A model generated the notes under the pieces. That model saw only the letters and a program-made list of their open reading frames with translations. It was not told the origin of the DNA and made no database searches. A DNA stretch of 64,000 nucleotides from Gloeocapsa sp. PCC 7428. Its GTDB lineage: Bacteria; Cyanobacteriota; Cyanobacteriia; Cyanobacteriales; Chroococcidiopsidaceae. The DNA lies in the NCBI RefSeq assembly GCF_000317555.1, contig NC_019745.1, forward strand, positions 4,278,001-4,342,000. The letters run 5' to 3'. Shown here piece after piece: positions 1-8,248 of the stretch. A program made the translations under genes and the position numbers. Numbering within the stretch: position 1 is the stretch's first letter; each line of letters opens with the position of its first letter.

Positions 1-142
1 TCGTAGTTTCTAAGCAACGTTGCAGTTCATGTGAACTGTATCCAGGCATAGAAGCAATGATGGTTGAAGCAGTTTTGAAAGCAGTTTCAAATTCAGCAGC
101 TAAACCAGGCTTAATGTCGAGAATTGCAACTTCTAGAATCAC
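1..142 (-). CDS. Antibiotic biosynthesis monooxygenase (ABM) domain protein, 3' end cut by window
   Basis: Reading the minus strand from a GTG at 140-142 gives about 47 residues running off the window edge, beginning VILEVAILDIKPGLAAEFE and containing the pattern ASMPGYSSHELQRC. This matches the N-terminal half of small ABM-fold (dimeric alpha/beta barrel) proteins, where the first strand, the helix and the S-H-E-L strand form the core. Such proteins act as heme-degrading or quinol monooxygenases, or have unknown roles; the substrate cannot be inferred here. No ATG is available in frame, so GTG is the likely start. The C-terminal half lies outside the window. Confidence 0.72.
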   Translation of the reverse strand, partial: MILEVAILDIKPGLAAEFETAFKTASTIIASMPGYSSHELQRCLETT

Positions 143-235
143 AGATTTAAAGTTATAACTCAGTATTGACTACGACTGCTCTTAAAGTACTACCATTACT
201 AATAAACTTCAGCTGTTTGCTACAACCAAGTAATG

Positions 236-421
236 TTAACCTGCTTCGTCACTGAGCTTCCTAATAATATGCCTAGCAAGCTGCTCTTTAATTTCTCGGT
301 GTCTAGGCACAGGTTGAGAAACCTTTGTTTTTGGGTTTTGATACCAATCATGTTTGCTACCGTGACGGATGAAAACACAACCCATTTCCTCAAGCTTCTT
401 AATTAAGTCTCTGCGCTTCAC
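236..421 (-). CDS. hicA: HicA-family mRNA interferase toxin
   Basis: A 61-residue protein of the HicA/YcfA family: a small dsRBD-like fold that cleaves mRNA when free of its antitoxin. The sequence shows the family pattern: basic N-terminus (MKRRDLIKKLEEMG), then RHGSKHDWY with the expected catalytic histidine at about residue 24, and a PRHREI segment near the C-terminus. Its ATG overlaps the stop of the upstream hicB by 4 nt (418-421, ATGA), so the two are translationally coupled in antitoxin-then-toxin order. The length is normal for HicA. Toxicity is a family inference. Confidence 0.85.
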   Translation of the reverse strand: MKRRDLIKKLEEMGCVFIRHGSKHDWYQNPKTKVSQPVPRHREIKEQLARHIIRKLSDEAG

Positions 422-606
422 AGCACCTCAAGTTCTGCAACCTTACGAACATTTGGAATAGTTCCACTTGTTAACTCATTGTAAATATCGAGCAGATTGT
501 CTCTTAATTCCTCTTCTGTCTCGCCTTGAGTCCAATAGTCAGGATATTCTTCGAGAAAGCCTAACCACATATCATCATCTTGCCAATAAATATACTTCTG
601 TTTCAT
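418..606 (-). CDS. hicB: HicB-family antitoxin, short form
   Basis: A 62-residue protein with the partial RNase-H-like HicB fold: an N-terminal strand pair (YIYWQDDDMWLGFLEEYPDY), the TQGETEEELRDNL helix that is the family hallmark, and a short tail. It should bind and neutralise HicA. The C-terminal ribbon-helix-helix or HTH DNA-binding domain of longer HicB proteins is absent, so autoregulation by this protein alone is doubtful. It is the first gene of the hicB-hicA pair and overlaps hicA by 4 nt. Confidence 0.82.
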   Translation of the reverse strand: MKQKYIYWQDDDMWLGFLEEYPDYWTQGETEEELRDNLLDIYNELTSGTIPNVRKVAELEVL

Positions 607-688
607 CTGCCACCTCTTTTTGAACTAAGAAGTAAGTTGGAGTGTGAATCTGTTGTCAGAATGTGCTTAATTAAATGTTCTTAAGTCT

Positions 689-709
689 GGGTAGGTATCT
701 TGCCTACCC
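689..709. repeat. GGGTAGG / CCTACCC inverted repeat
   Basis: A perfect 7-bp inverted repeat with a 7-nt spacer lies between hicB and the HlyD gene stop. It has no T-run on either side, so it is not an obvious intrinsic terminator. Similar GGGTAGG-type palindromes are common intergenic repeats in cyanobacteria (general knowledge). Confidence 0.5.
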
Positions 710-796
710 TACATTTAGCATTTGATCTGATGAACTTACTTAAATTGTTTGAGTGTCAAAAAGTAACTGCTGTTACTTGACATATGATAGATACAT

Positions 797-2335
797 TTAC
801 CTGACAGAAAATGCCTCGCTAAAGCGCCGCGTGACTGGTTCTAGTAAGAATGTTAAGACCGATTTACGACGCGTAACGATTTCACCCGTTGCAGCCATAC
901 CAGGAGTTAACTGCACTTCTTGACCGCGAACTTGCAATGAATTTTTCTCTAACTTGAGTCGCGTAGGAAATACCAAGCCGAGCTTCTCGTCATTCACTGC
1001 ATTCGGACTAACGCTAATCACTTCAGCGTTAATTGTACCGAATTCTTGGAAAGGAAAAGTTGCTAATTTGACTTTTGCCCGCATTCCCTCGCGAATAAAG
1101 CCAATATCGCGATTAAGAACTCGAACTTCTAGTAATAATTCTTCACCATCTGGTAAAATTGACAGCAATTCTTCTCCAGGTTGTACGGGTCCACTCGTTG
1201 CTTTAACGCTATAAATTGTCCCAGACACTGGAGCCGTGATCACTTCTTGCTCGCGCTGTTTCTTGGCTTGAACTAATTGACCTTGAACGGTTGCTTGTTC
1301 TTCGCGCCGTCTGTTAAGTTGCGTTAGAATTTCGCTTTGGCGTTCTGATGCCAAACTCGCTGCTTGATCGCGTGCAGCTTGATACGCTTGTTCAGCTTGG
1401 CGGACTTGTTGTGCTTGGGCTGTAATTTCTTTTTCTATTGATACAACGCGATCTTGTGCTTCGGTAATGCGCGATCGCGCGTTGGTAATTCCGTCTTCAG
1501 CGTTAGTCACACCCGCTTGCGCTTGCAAAACAGCATTTTGCGCCTCGATGTAATCAAGTCGGGGTGTAGCACCGTCTTCTAGAAGTGTACGCAGGCTAGC
1601 TTCGCGTTTTTCAGCGTTTGCTAACAAACTTTTAGCTTTTTCTGTAATACTTTGAGCATTAACGAGGTTTTGCTCAGCGTTGGCTAAAGTTGCTCTCGCG
1701 TTGACAAGGTTATCCTGTAGGCGACTCCAGCGTACTCGCGCTTCGTTAATCACCGCTGCTTGACGATTTGCCTCGGCTATTGCTGCTGCTTGACGTGCTT
1801 CAAAGTTTTGCATTCGAGAACTTAGTAACTGATCTTGAAGATCGGTTCCTGATGCTGCTGCGCCTGTACGTTCTGCTTCTAAACGTTTGAGATCTTCACT
1901 AATCAATTGCGCCGATCGCGTTAAGCGATCAACTTCAGCTTGAGGTAAGTCAGAGTTACGTTCAACAAGCACATCGCCTTGGTTAACGCGATCGCCTTCT
2001 CGTACTCGTACCGCTAATATTGATCCTTCCCCTAGCGCGCGCACAGGTCTTACTTGAGCAGAAGCAATTAATTCTCCAGGCGCGATCGCAACTTCATCAA
2101 TCTTACTAAAATGCGCCCAACCAATTGCACCAAACACTACTAAACTAATGCTTCCTGCCAAAAGTCTTGTATATAGAGGTGGTAATTCTTGAACTGCTTT
2201 ACCTAACTCGTACGAGAGAAACTCGTCGGGATTTGCAAACTGCTGTTTCACCTGCCGTGATTGTGCAGGCGAGGAAGCTAATGTTGGACGTTTTACTCTT
2301 TGCTGCGTTGTATCCATCGGCAACTGATGGTGCAC
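797..2335 (-). CDS. HlyD-family membrane fusion (periplasmic adaptor) protein
   Basis: A 512-residue adaptor that would bridge an inner-membrane exporter and an outer-membrane TolC-type channel. It shows one N-terminal membrane helix (about residues 60-80, LLAGSISLVVFGAIGW), a first lipoyl half-motif (GSILAVRVREGDRVNQGD), a very long alanine/glutamine-rich coiled coil (about 130-370), a second lipoyl half (VITAPVSGTIYSV) and a beta-barrel domain. The apparent start is GTG at 2333-2335; an ATG at 2315-2317 (MDTTQQ) is an alternative. No ABC transporter peptidase/ATPase or TolC gene is adjacent, so its exporter partner is unknown. Confidence 0.85.
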   Translation of the reverse strand: MHHQLPMDTTQQRVKRPTLASSPAQSRQVKQQFANPDEFLSYELGKAVQELPPLYTRLLAGSISLVVFGAIGWAHFSKIDEVAIAPGELIASAQVRPVRALGEGSILAVRVREGDRVNQGDVLVERNSDLPQAEVDRLTRSAQLISEDLKRLEAERTGAAASGTDLQDQLLSSRMQNFEARQAAAIAEANRQAAVINEARVRWSRLQDNLVNARATLANAEQNLVNAQSITEKAKSLLANAEKREASLRTLLEDGATPRLDYIEAQNAVLQAQAGVTNAEDGITNARSRITEAQDRVVSIEKEITAQAQQVRQAEQAYQAARDQAASLASERQSEILTQLNRRREEQATVQGQLVQAKKQREQEVITAPVSGTIYSVKATSGPVQPGEELLSILPDGEELLLEVRVLNRDIGFIREGMRAKVKLATFPFQEFGTINAEVISVSPNAVNDEKLGLVFPTRLKLEKNSLQVRGQEVQLTPGMAATGEIVTRRKSVLTFLLEPVTRRFSEAFSVR

Positions 2336-2494
2336 TACCTAATGATGTTTAACTTATTTAGCGAAGACTCTTCACAATTTTGCTATATCTAAAATAAGGC
2401 TTAACTGATTTAACTTCTAATCAGATTCAGCTGTTAGTTACTAATTATACCAGAAAACTCGTATTACCACTTATTTTATTTTGTCTGTAAACTT

Positions 2495-2785
2495 ATGATA
2501 CTACAACTGCTGCGTTTTCTCATTCATACAATTCAACCGTTTTTAGTACCGATTTGCTTTGTTTGTGCTTGGGCATTTATGAGTGCGATCGCCTGGAGTT
2601 TGTGGACTGCTGTCCGTGACGGTGTTAATACTAGCAAACGTCTTCATCAAATACCGTGTAGTCATTGTCAATATTTTACAGGTGACTATCGCTTAAAATG
2701 CACCGTTCGACCGAGTATTGCTAATACTGAAGCCGCAATTGATTGTCTCGACTATCAACCAAAAACTAACCCTTTACTATACTAA
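2495..2785 (+). CDS. Small membrane protein with cysteine pairs, unknown function
   Basis: A 96-residue protein with one or two N-terminal membrane helices (about residues 5-38), then a cytoplasmic or lumenal tail containing CSHCQYFTGDYRLKC and a later cysteine (DCLDYQP). The C-x2-C...C arrangement could bind a metal or form disulfides. I recognise it only as a cyanobacterial hypothetical. It lies 39 bp upstream of the cupin gene on the same strand, so co-transcription is possible. Confidence 0.6.
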   Translation: MILQLLRFLIHTIQPFLVPICFVCAWAFMSAIAWSLWTAVRDGVNTSKRLHQIPCSHCQYFTGDYRLKCTVRPSIANTEAAIDCLDYQPKTNPLLY

Positions 2786-2824
2786 GTAACATCTGACCGC
2801 ATCAACCTGTATAAAGTTTCCTCA

Positions 2825-3184
2825 ATGCTCGTACAAAAACTTAACAACTGTCCTGAATTTCTGGCTGGAGATAGCACGCATTTACGCGAATTATTGCATC
2901 CAGATAAACAAGCGATCGCCTTACGCTACAGTCTAGCTCATGCTACTTTACCTGTAGGAGAAACTTCACAACCTCATTCTTTAAAAACATCTGAAGTTTA
3001 CTACATTCTCAGTGGAAAAGGCGAAATGCACATCGACGATGAAACGCAAATCGTCGAACCTGGTGATGCCGTTTACATTCCACCGAATGCCAAGCAGTTT
3101 ATTTCTAGTTGTGGTGATGAACCATTAGTTTTTATTTGTATTGTCGATCCAGCATGGCGCAAAGAAGATGAAACTGTTTATTAA
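2825..3184 (+). CDS. Cupin-domain protein
   Basis: A 119-residue single-domain cupin. Cupin motif 1 is visible as QPHSLKTSEVYYILSGKGEM (about residues 48-67) and motif 2 as VEPGDAVYIPPNAKQFI, with the G-D and P-P turns of the double-stranded beta-helix. Only one histidine of the usual HxH pair is present, so metal binding may be altered or absent. The family covers isomerases, dioxygenases and sugar- or auxin-binding proteins, and the substrate cannot be inferred. Its 3' end overlaps the ChaN-like gene by 17 nt, suggesting coupled expression. Confidence 0.8.
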   Translation: MLVQKLNNCPEFLAGDSTHLRELLHPDKQAIALRYSLAHATLPVGETSQPHSLKTSEVYYILSGKGEMHIDDETQIVEPGDAVYIPPNAKQFISSCGDEPLVFICIVDPAWRKEDETVY

Positions 3185-4097
3185 AAAGCGCCTGCTACAC
3201 AATCTGTTAATTTTATCACTCGGACTTTGTTGGCTGTATGGCATTCCAACTTATGCAGCATATACGTTTTATCCAGTCAAATTTTCTTCGTTAACTCTAT
3301 CAAGAGAAAATCTTGCTTCCTCGCCTCAAATTATTTCTAACCTGCAAGATCTTCTACCGCACCTAGCTAAAGCAAATGTAGTTTATTTAGGCGAAACGCA
3401 CAATAACCTACAGCACCATCAAATGCAGTTGGAAATCATTCAATCGCTGCACAAGCAGCAACCTAAAATTGCGATCGCCCTCGAAATGTTCCAACGCCCT
3501 TATCAACAATTTCTCGATCAATACATTGCCGGAAAACTGACAGAACAAGAACTTTTAGAAAAAACCGAATATAACCAACGTTGGGGCTTTCCTTGGGAAA
3601 ATTATGCCCCGATTCTTCGCTATGCTAAAGCAAATAAATTACCAGTCTTAGCCTTAAATACTCCTTCGGAAGTTACGCGCCAAGTCGCCCGCGAAGGATT
3701 AGCGAGTCTAACACCCCAACAAAGACAATTCATTCCGCCCGTTACAGAGATTCGCACAGACAACGCTGAGTATCGTCAAATGATTCTTGACGCCTTCGAG
3801 CAACATCAACAAGCTGGACACGGTTCAAGTTCAAATTTTGAAAACTTCTTCCTTGCTCAAGTTTTGTGGGATGAAACAATGGCAGAAAAAATTACGCTGT
3901 TTCACCAATCTCAACCTAATTATCAAATCGTTGTCTTAGCAGGACAAGGACACATTATTTACGGTCATGGTATTCCTAGTCGTGTGGCGCGTCGCGTACA
4001 CAAACTCACTCAACACTCGGTACTGCTAAGTCCCCCAGAAGAACAGATAAATTCAAATCATCGCATCGCAGATTTTGTGATTAAGCGTGATAAATAG
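3168..4097 (+). CDS. ChaN-like (DUF399/TIKI superfamily) exported protein
   Basis: The ATG at 3168, preceded by AAGAAG, is preferred over an upstream in-frame TTG at 3141 because it places a hydrophobic signal segment (LLILSLGLCWLYGIPTYA) right at the N-terminus. The mature part has the family hallmarks: VVYLGETHNNLQHHQ, IALEMFQRPYQ, and near the end VVLAGQGHIIYGHGIP. In Campylobacter, ChaN is a heme-binding outer-membrane lipoprotein, and relatives are metalloprotease-like. No clear lipobox is seen here. The gene overlaps the cupin gene by 17 nt. Confidence 0.8.
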   Translation: MKLFIKKRLLHNLLILSLGLCWLYGIPTYAAYTFYPVKFSSLTLSRENLASSPQIISNLQDLLPHLAKANVVYLGETHNNLQHHQMQLEIIQSLHKQQPKIAIALEMFQRPYQQFLDQYIAGKLTEQELLEKTEYNQRWGFPWENYAPILRYAKANKLPVLALNTPSEVTRQVAREGLASLTPQQRQFIPPVTEIRTDNAEYRQMILDAFEQHQQAGHGSSSNFENFFLAQVLWDETMAEKITLFHQSQPNYQIVVLAGQGHIIYGHGIPSRVARRVHKLTQHSVLLSPPEEQINSNHRIADFVIKRDK

Positions 4098-4299
4098 AGA
4101 AGTATTCTTCTTGAAAGAAGAGAAGTTTTATATTAGTATATTCTTCATAATGGGGATTTTTCTATTTTCTTCAGATTATTATAGGTGGTAATTATAACTA
4201 CCAAATAATATTACCAGATAGAGCGACAATTTTCAACTCAAAAGTAGATAGTTACTGTTGCGCCGAGTTATAAATTATCAATACGATTCATTCAAAACT

Positions 4300-5112
4300 T
4301 CATTGTGCAATCTTCTGCATATAAGGTCGAAAAACTGGCACTAATTCTGCATGGCTGACAACTAAAGTAGGAAAAGAGCGATCGCCATAATCTTTACCAG
4401 GTAGTAGCGGAAACAAAGGTTGCGAATGCAGCGATACCCAAGCGCCACCAGCCGCTTTAACGATAACCCAAGCCCCAGCAAGATCCCACACTTTAGGCGT
4501 TGCTTCAACTGCGCCTAGCGTCGTTCCGGCGGCGACGGTAAGGAAATTATAGCTAGCGACGCCAAGCATCCGAATTTTACAAGGGAAACCTGGCTGAATC
4601 ACCGAAGTACTGCGCGCGCATAAGCTAAAAAAGTGGTTAGAACCAGGAGCATCGTTACTGCTGTGGATCGGACTATGATTTAAAAAAGCCCCAGACGGCA
4701 TTTTTAGTTGAGATTCTCCTGGAAAAAAGCCATGAAAAACTTGATTAAGTGGTGGTAGATAGATGCAGCCAAAAACAGGAGTTCCTTGGTAGAGTAGACC
4801 TAACGAAATTGCCCATAGTGGAATTCCTCTGGTAAAATTCGTCGTACCATCGAGAGGATCGATAACCCAACACCACTCGCTACCAGGAAAAGTTTGATCG
4901 CCCTCTTCACTTAAAATCCCGTGTTCGGGGAAATGAGTTGCGATCGCCTCGCGTAAAGCTTGATCTGCCCATTTATCCGATTGCGTCACCAAACTGCCAT
5001 CCGCTTTTTGTGACGCTTGTACGTGTCCAAAATCTTTGAGAAGTTGCGTTCCAACCTGTTGGGTTGTCGTTTGCGCAAAGTCAAGAATTGATGTCCAAAA
5101 ATCTTTATTCAA
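4300..5112 (-). CDS. Inositol monophosphatase family phosphatase
   Basis: A 270-residue Mg-dependent sugar or inositol phosphate phosphatase. The metal-binding residues are visible: E69-E70 in ILSEEGDQ, the signature VIDPLDGTTNFTRG (D85, D88) and WDLAGAWVIVKAAGG near residue 210. The length is typical for IMPase. Cyanobacterial members dephosphorylate inositol-phosphate or histidinol-phosphate, and the sequence alone does not decide. The start codon overlaps the stop of the upstream BCD transporter gene by 4 nt (5109-5112), so the two form a tightly coupled pair. Confidence 0.88.
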   Translation of the reverse strand: MNKDFWTSILDFAQTTTQQVGTQLLKDFGHVQASQKADGSLVTQSDKWADQALREAIATHFPEHGILSEEGDQTFPGSEWCWVIDPLDGTTNFTRGIPLWAISLGLLYQGTPVFGCIYLPPLNQVFHGFFPGESQLKMPSGAFLNHSPIHSSNDAPGSNHFFSLCARSTSVIQPGFPCKIRMLGVASYNFLTVAAGTTLGAVEATPKVWDLAGAWVIVKAAGGAWVSLHSQPLFPLLPGKDYGDRSFPTLVVSHAELVPVFRPYMQKIAQ

Positions 5113-6554
5113 TCTAATTCATTCTCCAGTATCGAGGCGATCGCGTTTTTAGCGTTTGAACGAAATTCTGCCACATCAACGCGGTTGAGAAACCAAATTG
5201 CCAAAAGCATTCCAAATGCTTGCACTGTAAATACTAAGCCGTAAGCCAGAACGCGATCGCTAAATATTTGCCTGCCAATATCGAGGACTGCACCACCCGT
5301 AACAGTTGCTACCGCCCGTGCGATCGCTTGTGCTAATCCCCACGCACCGATAAAAGTTCCGGCGGTTTCTGCTGCGGTTAAGTCGAGCATCAAACTAATT
5401 GCGCCTGTTGTCGTGACGCCAGAAGCTAAACCAAATAATAATAAAGCTCCTTGCAACATCTGTGGATTCGCACTAAAACCCGATAGTACAACTAATGATA
5501 ACGAGAGCGCAACTGTCAAACAGCCTAAGAGCGCAGTTTTTTGCTTGCCAATACGCGGTACAACCAAAAATCCTGTACTGCTAATACCTAAAAGCGTTCC
5601 CGTTCCCCAAAACGCGTTTAACCGCGTCGTGTCTGAAACGCACATCCCAAAGACTTCACCGCCATAAGGTTCCATCACCGCTTCTTGCATAAATAAGCTA
5701 ATCGTCATGACGAGCAAAAACGTGAAAAATAAACCTGTTTGACGGCTAGCGGTTAATACTTTTAAAGCTTGAGAAAGCGTAATTTTGTCTTCGCGGTTAG
5801 CGATCGTCGAACGCGATGTGTAACGCGAATATTTCTTTTCTACACCAAAAGTTGAGAACACTGCCAACCCAAACACAACCGCAGGTAGCAGAATAAACAA
5901 GCGGTTAATCGAATTTTGGAGCAACGCTAGACTTTGCGGATTGCTATAGATCGAGTTCACAACTGCGTCTTGGCAAGTTGTAGGCGCAGGAAGTAATCTC
6001 CCACTGACGATCGCACCAATCACGATCCCTACCATTAACATCGACCATACAATACCAACAAGTTTAGAGCGATTGTCTTCATCCGAAACGTCTACAAGCA
6101 GTGCAGCGAAAGGAGTCGAACTCGAACTCAGTGCTAACCCGTACAGCGCAAAAATTCCTCCTAGCAGTGCAATCAAGCTGTAAGTTGTCAATGTCCAACC
6201 TTGCGAGTGAACGCTGTTTCCTAACAGCCATGTGACTTGTACGGCTAAAAAGGACGCGATCGCAAATAACGCTGCGCCAATCCACACATAACCAGTACGG
6301 TGCGTTCCGCCAATCGTTTTCGCATCCGACAACTGACCAAACCATAATCTTGCAGGTGCTACAAATTGATGCATAGCAATTGTCCCTGCTACCAAAGTCG
6401 CCGGAATCGCTAATTCTTTAATCATGATCCGGTTGAGTACTCCCAGCGTCAGGATCGACATAATGCCTAATCCCATCTGAAATAAGCCCAGTCGGAACAT
6501 TGTGAGAAGATTAATCTTCGGAGGAATCTGCTTCAACGAAGCCTTGTTTGCCAT
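5109..6554 (-). CDS. BCD/PucC-family MFS transporter
   Basis: A 481-residue protein with about 12 hydrophobic helices. The N-terminal pattern LLTMFRLGLFQMGLGIM, followed by LNRIMIKELAIPATLVAG and APARLWFGQLSDAKTIGG, is that of the bacteriochlorophyll-delivery (BCD) branch of the major facilitator superfamily, which includes PucC/LhaA of purple bacteria. In cyanobacteria such proteins have been proposed to deliver chlorophyll to pigment proteins, but transport is unproven. It is the first gene of a coupled pair with the IMPase-family gene. Confidence 0.85.
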   Translation of the reverse strand: MANKASLKQIPPKINLLTMFRLGLFQMGLGIMSILTLGVLNRIMIKELAIPATLVAGTIAMHQFVAPARLWFGQLSDAKTIGGTHRTGYVWIGAALFAIASFLAVQVTWLLGNSVHSQGWTLTTYSLIALLGGIFALYGLALSSSSTPFAALLVDVSDEDNRSKLVGIVWSMLMVGIVIGAIVSGRLLPAPTTCQDAVVNSIYSNPQSLALLQNSINRLFILLPAVVFGLAVFSTFGVEKKYSRYTSRSTIANREDKITLSQALKVLTASRQTGLFFTFLLVMTISLFMQEAVMEPYGGEVFGMCVSDTTRLNAFWGTGTLLGISSTGFLVVPRIGKQKTALLGCLTVALSLSLVVLSGFSANPQMLQGALLLFGLASGVTTTGAISLMLDLTAAETAGTFIGAWGLAQAIARAVATVTGGAVLDIGRQIFSDRVLAYGLVFTVQAFGMLLAIWFLNRVDVAEFRSNAKNAIASILENELD

Positions 6555-6734
6555 AATGACTTAAACCGGAATTAGATTTTAGATGCTCAAAAGCGATCGC
6601 ATCACTACTTCATTTTCAAATACAAACCTTACGCAAAACGCGACTGAAATTATCATTTTGACTGGTCGTACCTACCCAATCCACAACGATACACTAGAAG
6701 AATATAAAGAAGTGTAAAGAAGTGGTAGTCATAA

Positions 6735-7682
6735 GTGGAAACAATTAGATTAGGACAAGACGGTCCCGCAGTTACACCTTTGTGTATTGGTACGTGGGCT
6801 TGGGGCGACAAACTTTTCTGGAATTACGGTAGCGACTACGATGCAACTCAACTACGCGAAGCATTCAACGCTGCTGTAGAAGCAGGAACTACGTTCTTTG
6901 ATACTGCCGAAATTTACGGATTTGGGCAGTCTGAAGAATTTTTAGCACAGTTCATGCAGCAGACAACGCAACCCGTCCAAATTGCAACTAAATTTGGTCC
7001 TTTCCCTTGGCGATTTACAGGTCAATCTGTATCGGATGCGTTAACCGATAGTTTAAAACGCCTGCAATTAAAAAAAGTACCACTTTATCAAGTTCATTGG
7101 CCTTTTACCTTTTTACTCAGTCAAGAAACCTTGATGAACACCTTAGCCGATGAAGTGCAACGCGGCAGAATTGAAGCAATCGGTGTCAGCAACTATTCCG
7201 CCGAACAAATGCGCGAAGCCCATAATTTATTAGCTAAGCGCGGCGTGCGTTTGGCGGTAAATCAAGTGCGTTACTCGCTGATTACGCGGCAAATTGAAAC
7301 GAATGGTATCCTCGATACAGCACGCGAATTGGGCGTGACAATTTTGGCTTATAGCCCATTAGCACAGGGCTTACTAACAGGTAAATACTCAGCCGACAAT
7401 TCTGAAACTCCTACTGGTGCGCGGCGAATTGATCCCCGTTTTAGCAAGGATGGTTTGCGGAAAATAGAACCGTTGTTATCTTTACTGCGAGAAATCGGTG
7501 CAAAATGCGATCGCACGCCTGCGCAAGTCGCACTCAACTGGTTAATCGCTCAAGGTAATGTTATCCCCATTGCTGGTGCAAAAACAGCCGCACAAGTCAA
7601 ACAAAATGCTGGTGCTTTAGGCTGGAAACTGAGTGAAGACGAATTCACACAACTAGATTTAGCAAGTCGTTCTTGGCGATGA
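6735..7682 (+). CDS. Aldo/keto reductase
   Basis: A 315-residue NADPH-dependent TIM-barrel oxidoreductase starting at GTG. The catalytic tetrad is complete: D56 and Y61 (FFDTAEIYGFG), K86 (IATKFGPF) and H121 (YQVHWPF). The cofactor-binding C-terminal part is also typical (ILAYSPLAQGLLTGKY, then NVIPIAGAKTAAQVKQN). The substrate is not predictable. A strong hairpin follows the stop codon. Confidence 0.9.
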   Translation: METIRLGQDGPAVTPLCIGTWAWGDKLFWNYGSDYDATQLREAFNAAVEAGTTFFDTAEIYGFGQSEEFLAQFMQQTTQPVQIATKFGPFPWRFTGQSVSDALTDSLKRLQLKKVPLYQVHWPFTFLLSQETLMNTLADEVQRGRIEAIGVSNYSAEQMREAHNLLAKRGVRLAVNQVRYSLITRQIETNGILDTARELGVTILAYSPLAQGLLTGKYSADNSETPTGARRIDPRFSKDGLRKIEPLLSLLREIGAKCDRTPAQVALNWLIAQGNVIPIAGAKTAAQVKQNAGALGWKLSEDEFTQLDLASRSWR

Positions 7683-7693
7683 GCCGAGTAGTA

Positions 7694-7718
7694 TAGGGAA
7701 AGCAGTCGTCTTTCCCTA
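7694..7718. terminator. Hairpin after aldo-keto reductase
   Basis: TAGGGAAAG (7694-7702) pairs perfectly with CTTTCCCTA (7710-7718) across a 7-nt loop, directly after the reductase gene and just before the ICMT-like gene. No long T-run follows, so it could be a weak terminator or an mRNA 3'-end stabiliser. Confidence 0.45.
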
Positions 7719-7732
7719 CAGACTCTCTAACG

Positions 7733-8245
7733 ATGAAACTTTTAACTGATTGGGGCTTCACGCGTGTAGGATGGCGTAACAACCAACGAGGTGAATATTG
7801 GGTACTCGCCCAAGCTTTTTTGATATTGAGCTTTTTTGTGTTACCTGTTTACCAACCTGCCATAATTAACAAATCTAGTAATTTAATATACTTCGTATGG
7901 GCTGTAGCCTTTGGATTAGGATTAGTTGCTACTATTTTTCTTCTTAAAGGCTTGTGGGATCTAGGTAGTAATCTGACTCCGCTACCATACCCTAAAAACG
8001 ACGGACAATTAGTGCAAACTGGCGTTTATCGTATCGTGCGCCATCCACTCTACAGTGGTGTCATCTTAGCTGCACTAAGTTGGACTGTGTTCGCACTCAG
8101 TTTGTCGCACTTAGTAGGAAGTGCAATTTTATTTGCTTTTTTTGATGCTAAGGCTAGAAAAGAAGAAGCCTGGCTAACCCAGAAGTATCCAGATTATCCA
8201 GACTATTGTCAACGCGTTAAAAAGCTAATTCCTGGAATTTATTAG
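7733..8245 (+). CDS. ICMT/PEMT-like integral membrane methyltransferase
   Basis: A 170-residue protein with four or five hydrophobic helices and the signature GVYRIVRHPLYSGVILAALSW (about residues 98-118), the SAM-binding core of the isoprenylcysteine carboxyl methyltransferase and phospholipid methyltransferase families, followed by EEAWLTQKYPDYPDYCQRVK. Bacterial members methylate small lipophilic substrates that are mostly unknown. Its stop lies 3 bp from the convergent helicase stop, so the two transcripts must overlap at their ends. Confidence 0.82.
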   Translation: MKLLTDWGFTRVGWRNNQRGEYWVLAQAFLILSFFVLPVYQPAIINKSSNLIYFVWAVAFGLGLVATIFLLKGLWDLGSNLTPLPYPKNDGQLVQTGVYRIVRHPLYSGVILAALSWTVFALSLSHLVGSAILFAFFDAKARKEEAWLTQKYPDYPDYCQRVKKLIPGIY

Positions 8246-8248
8246 AAT

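Noticed and set aside
4098-4140. Terminator after the ChaN-like gene
   Set aside because: A short TCTTC/GAAGA hairpin exists but is weak and separated from its T-run.
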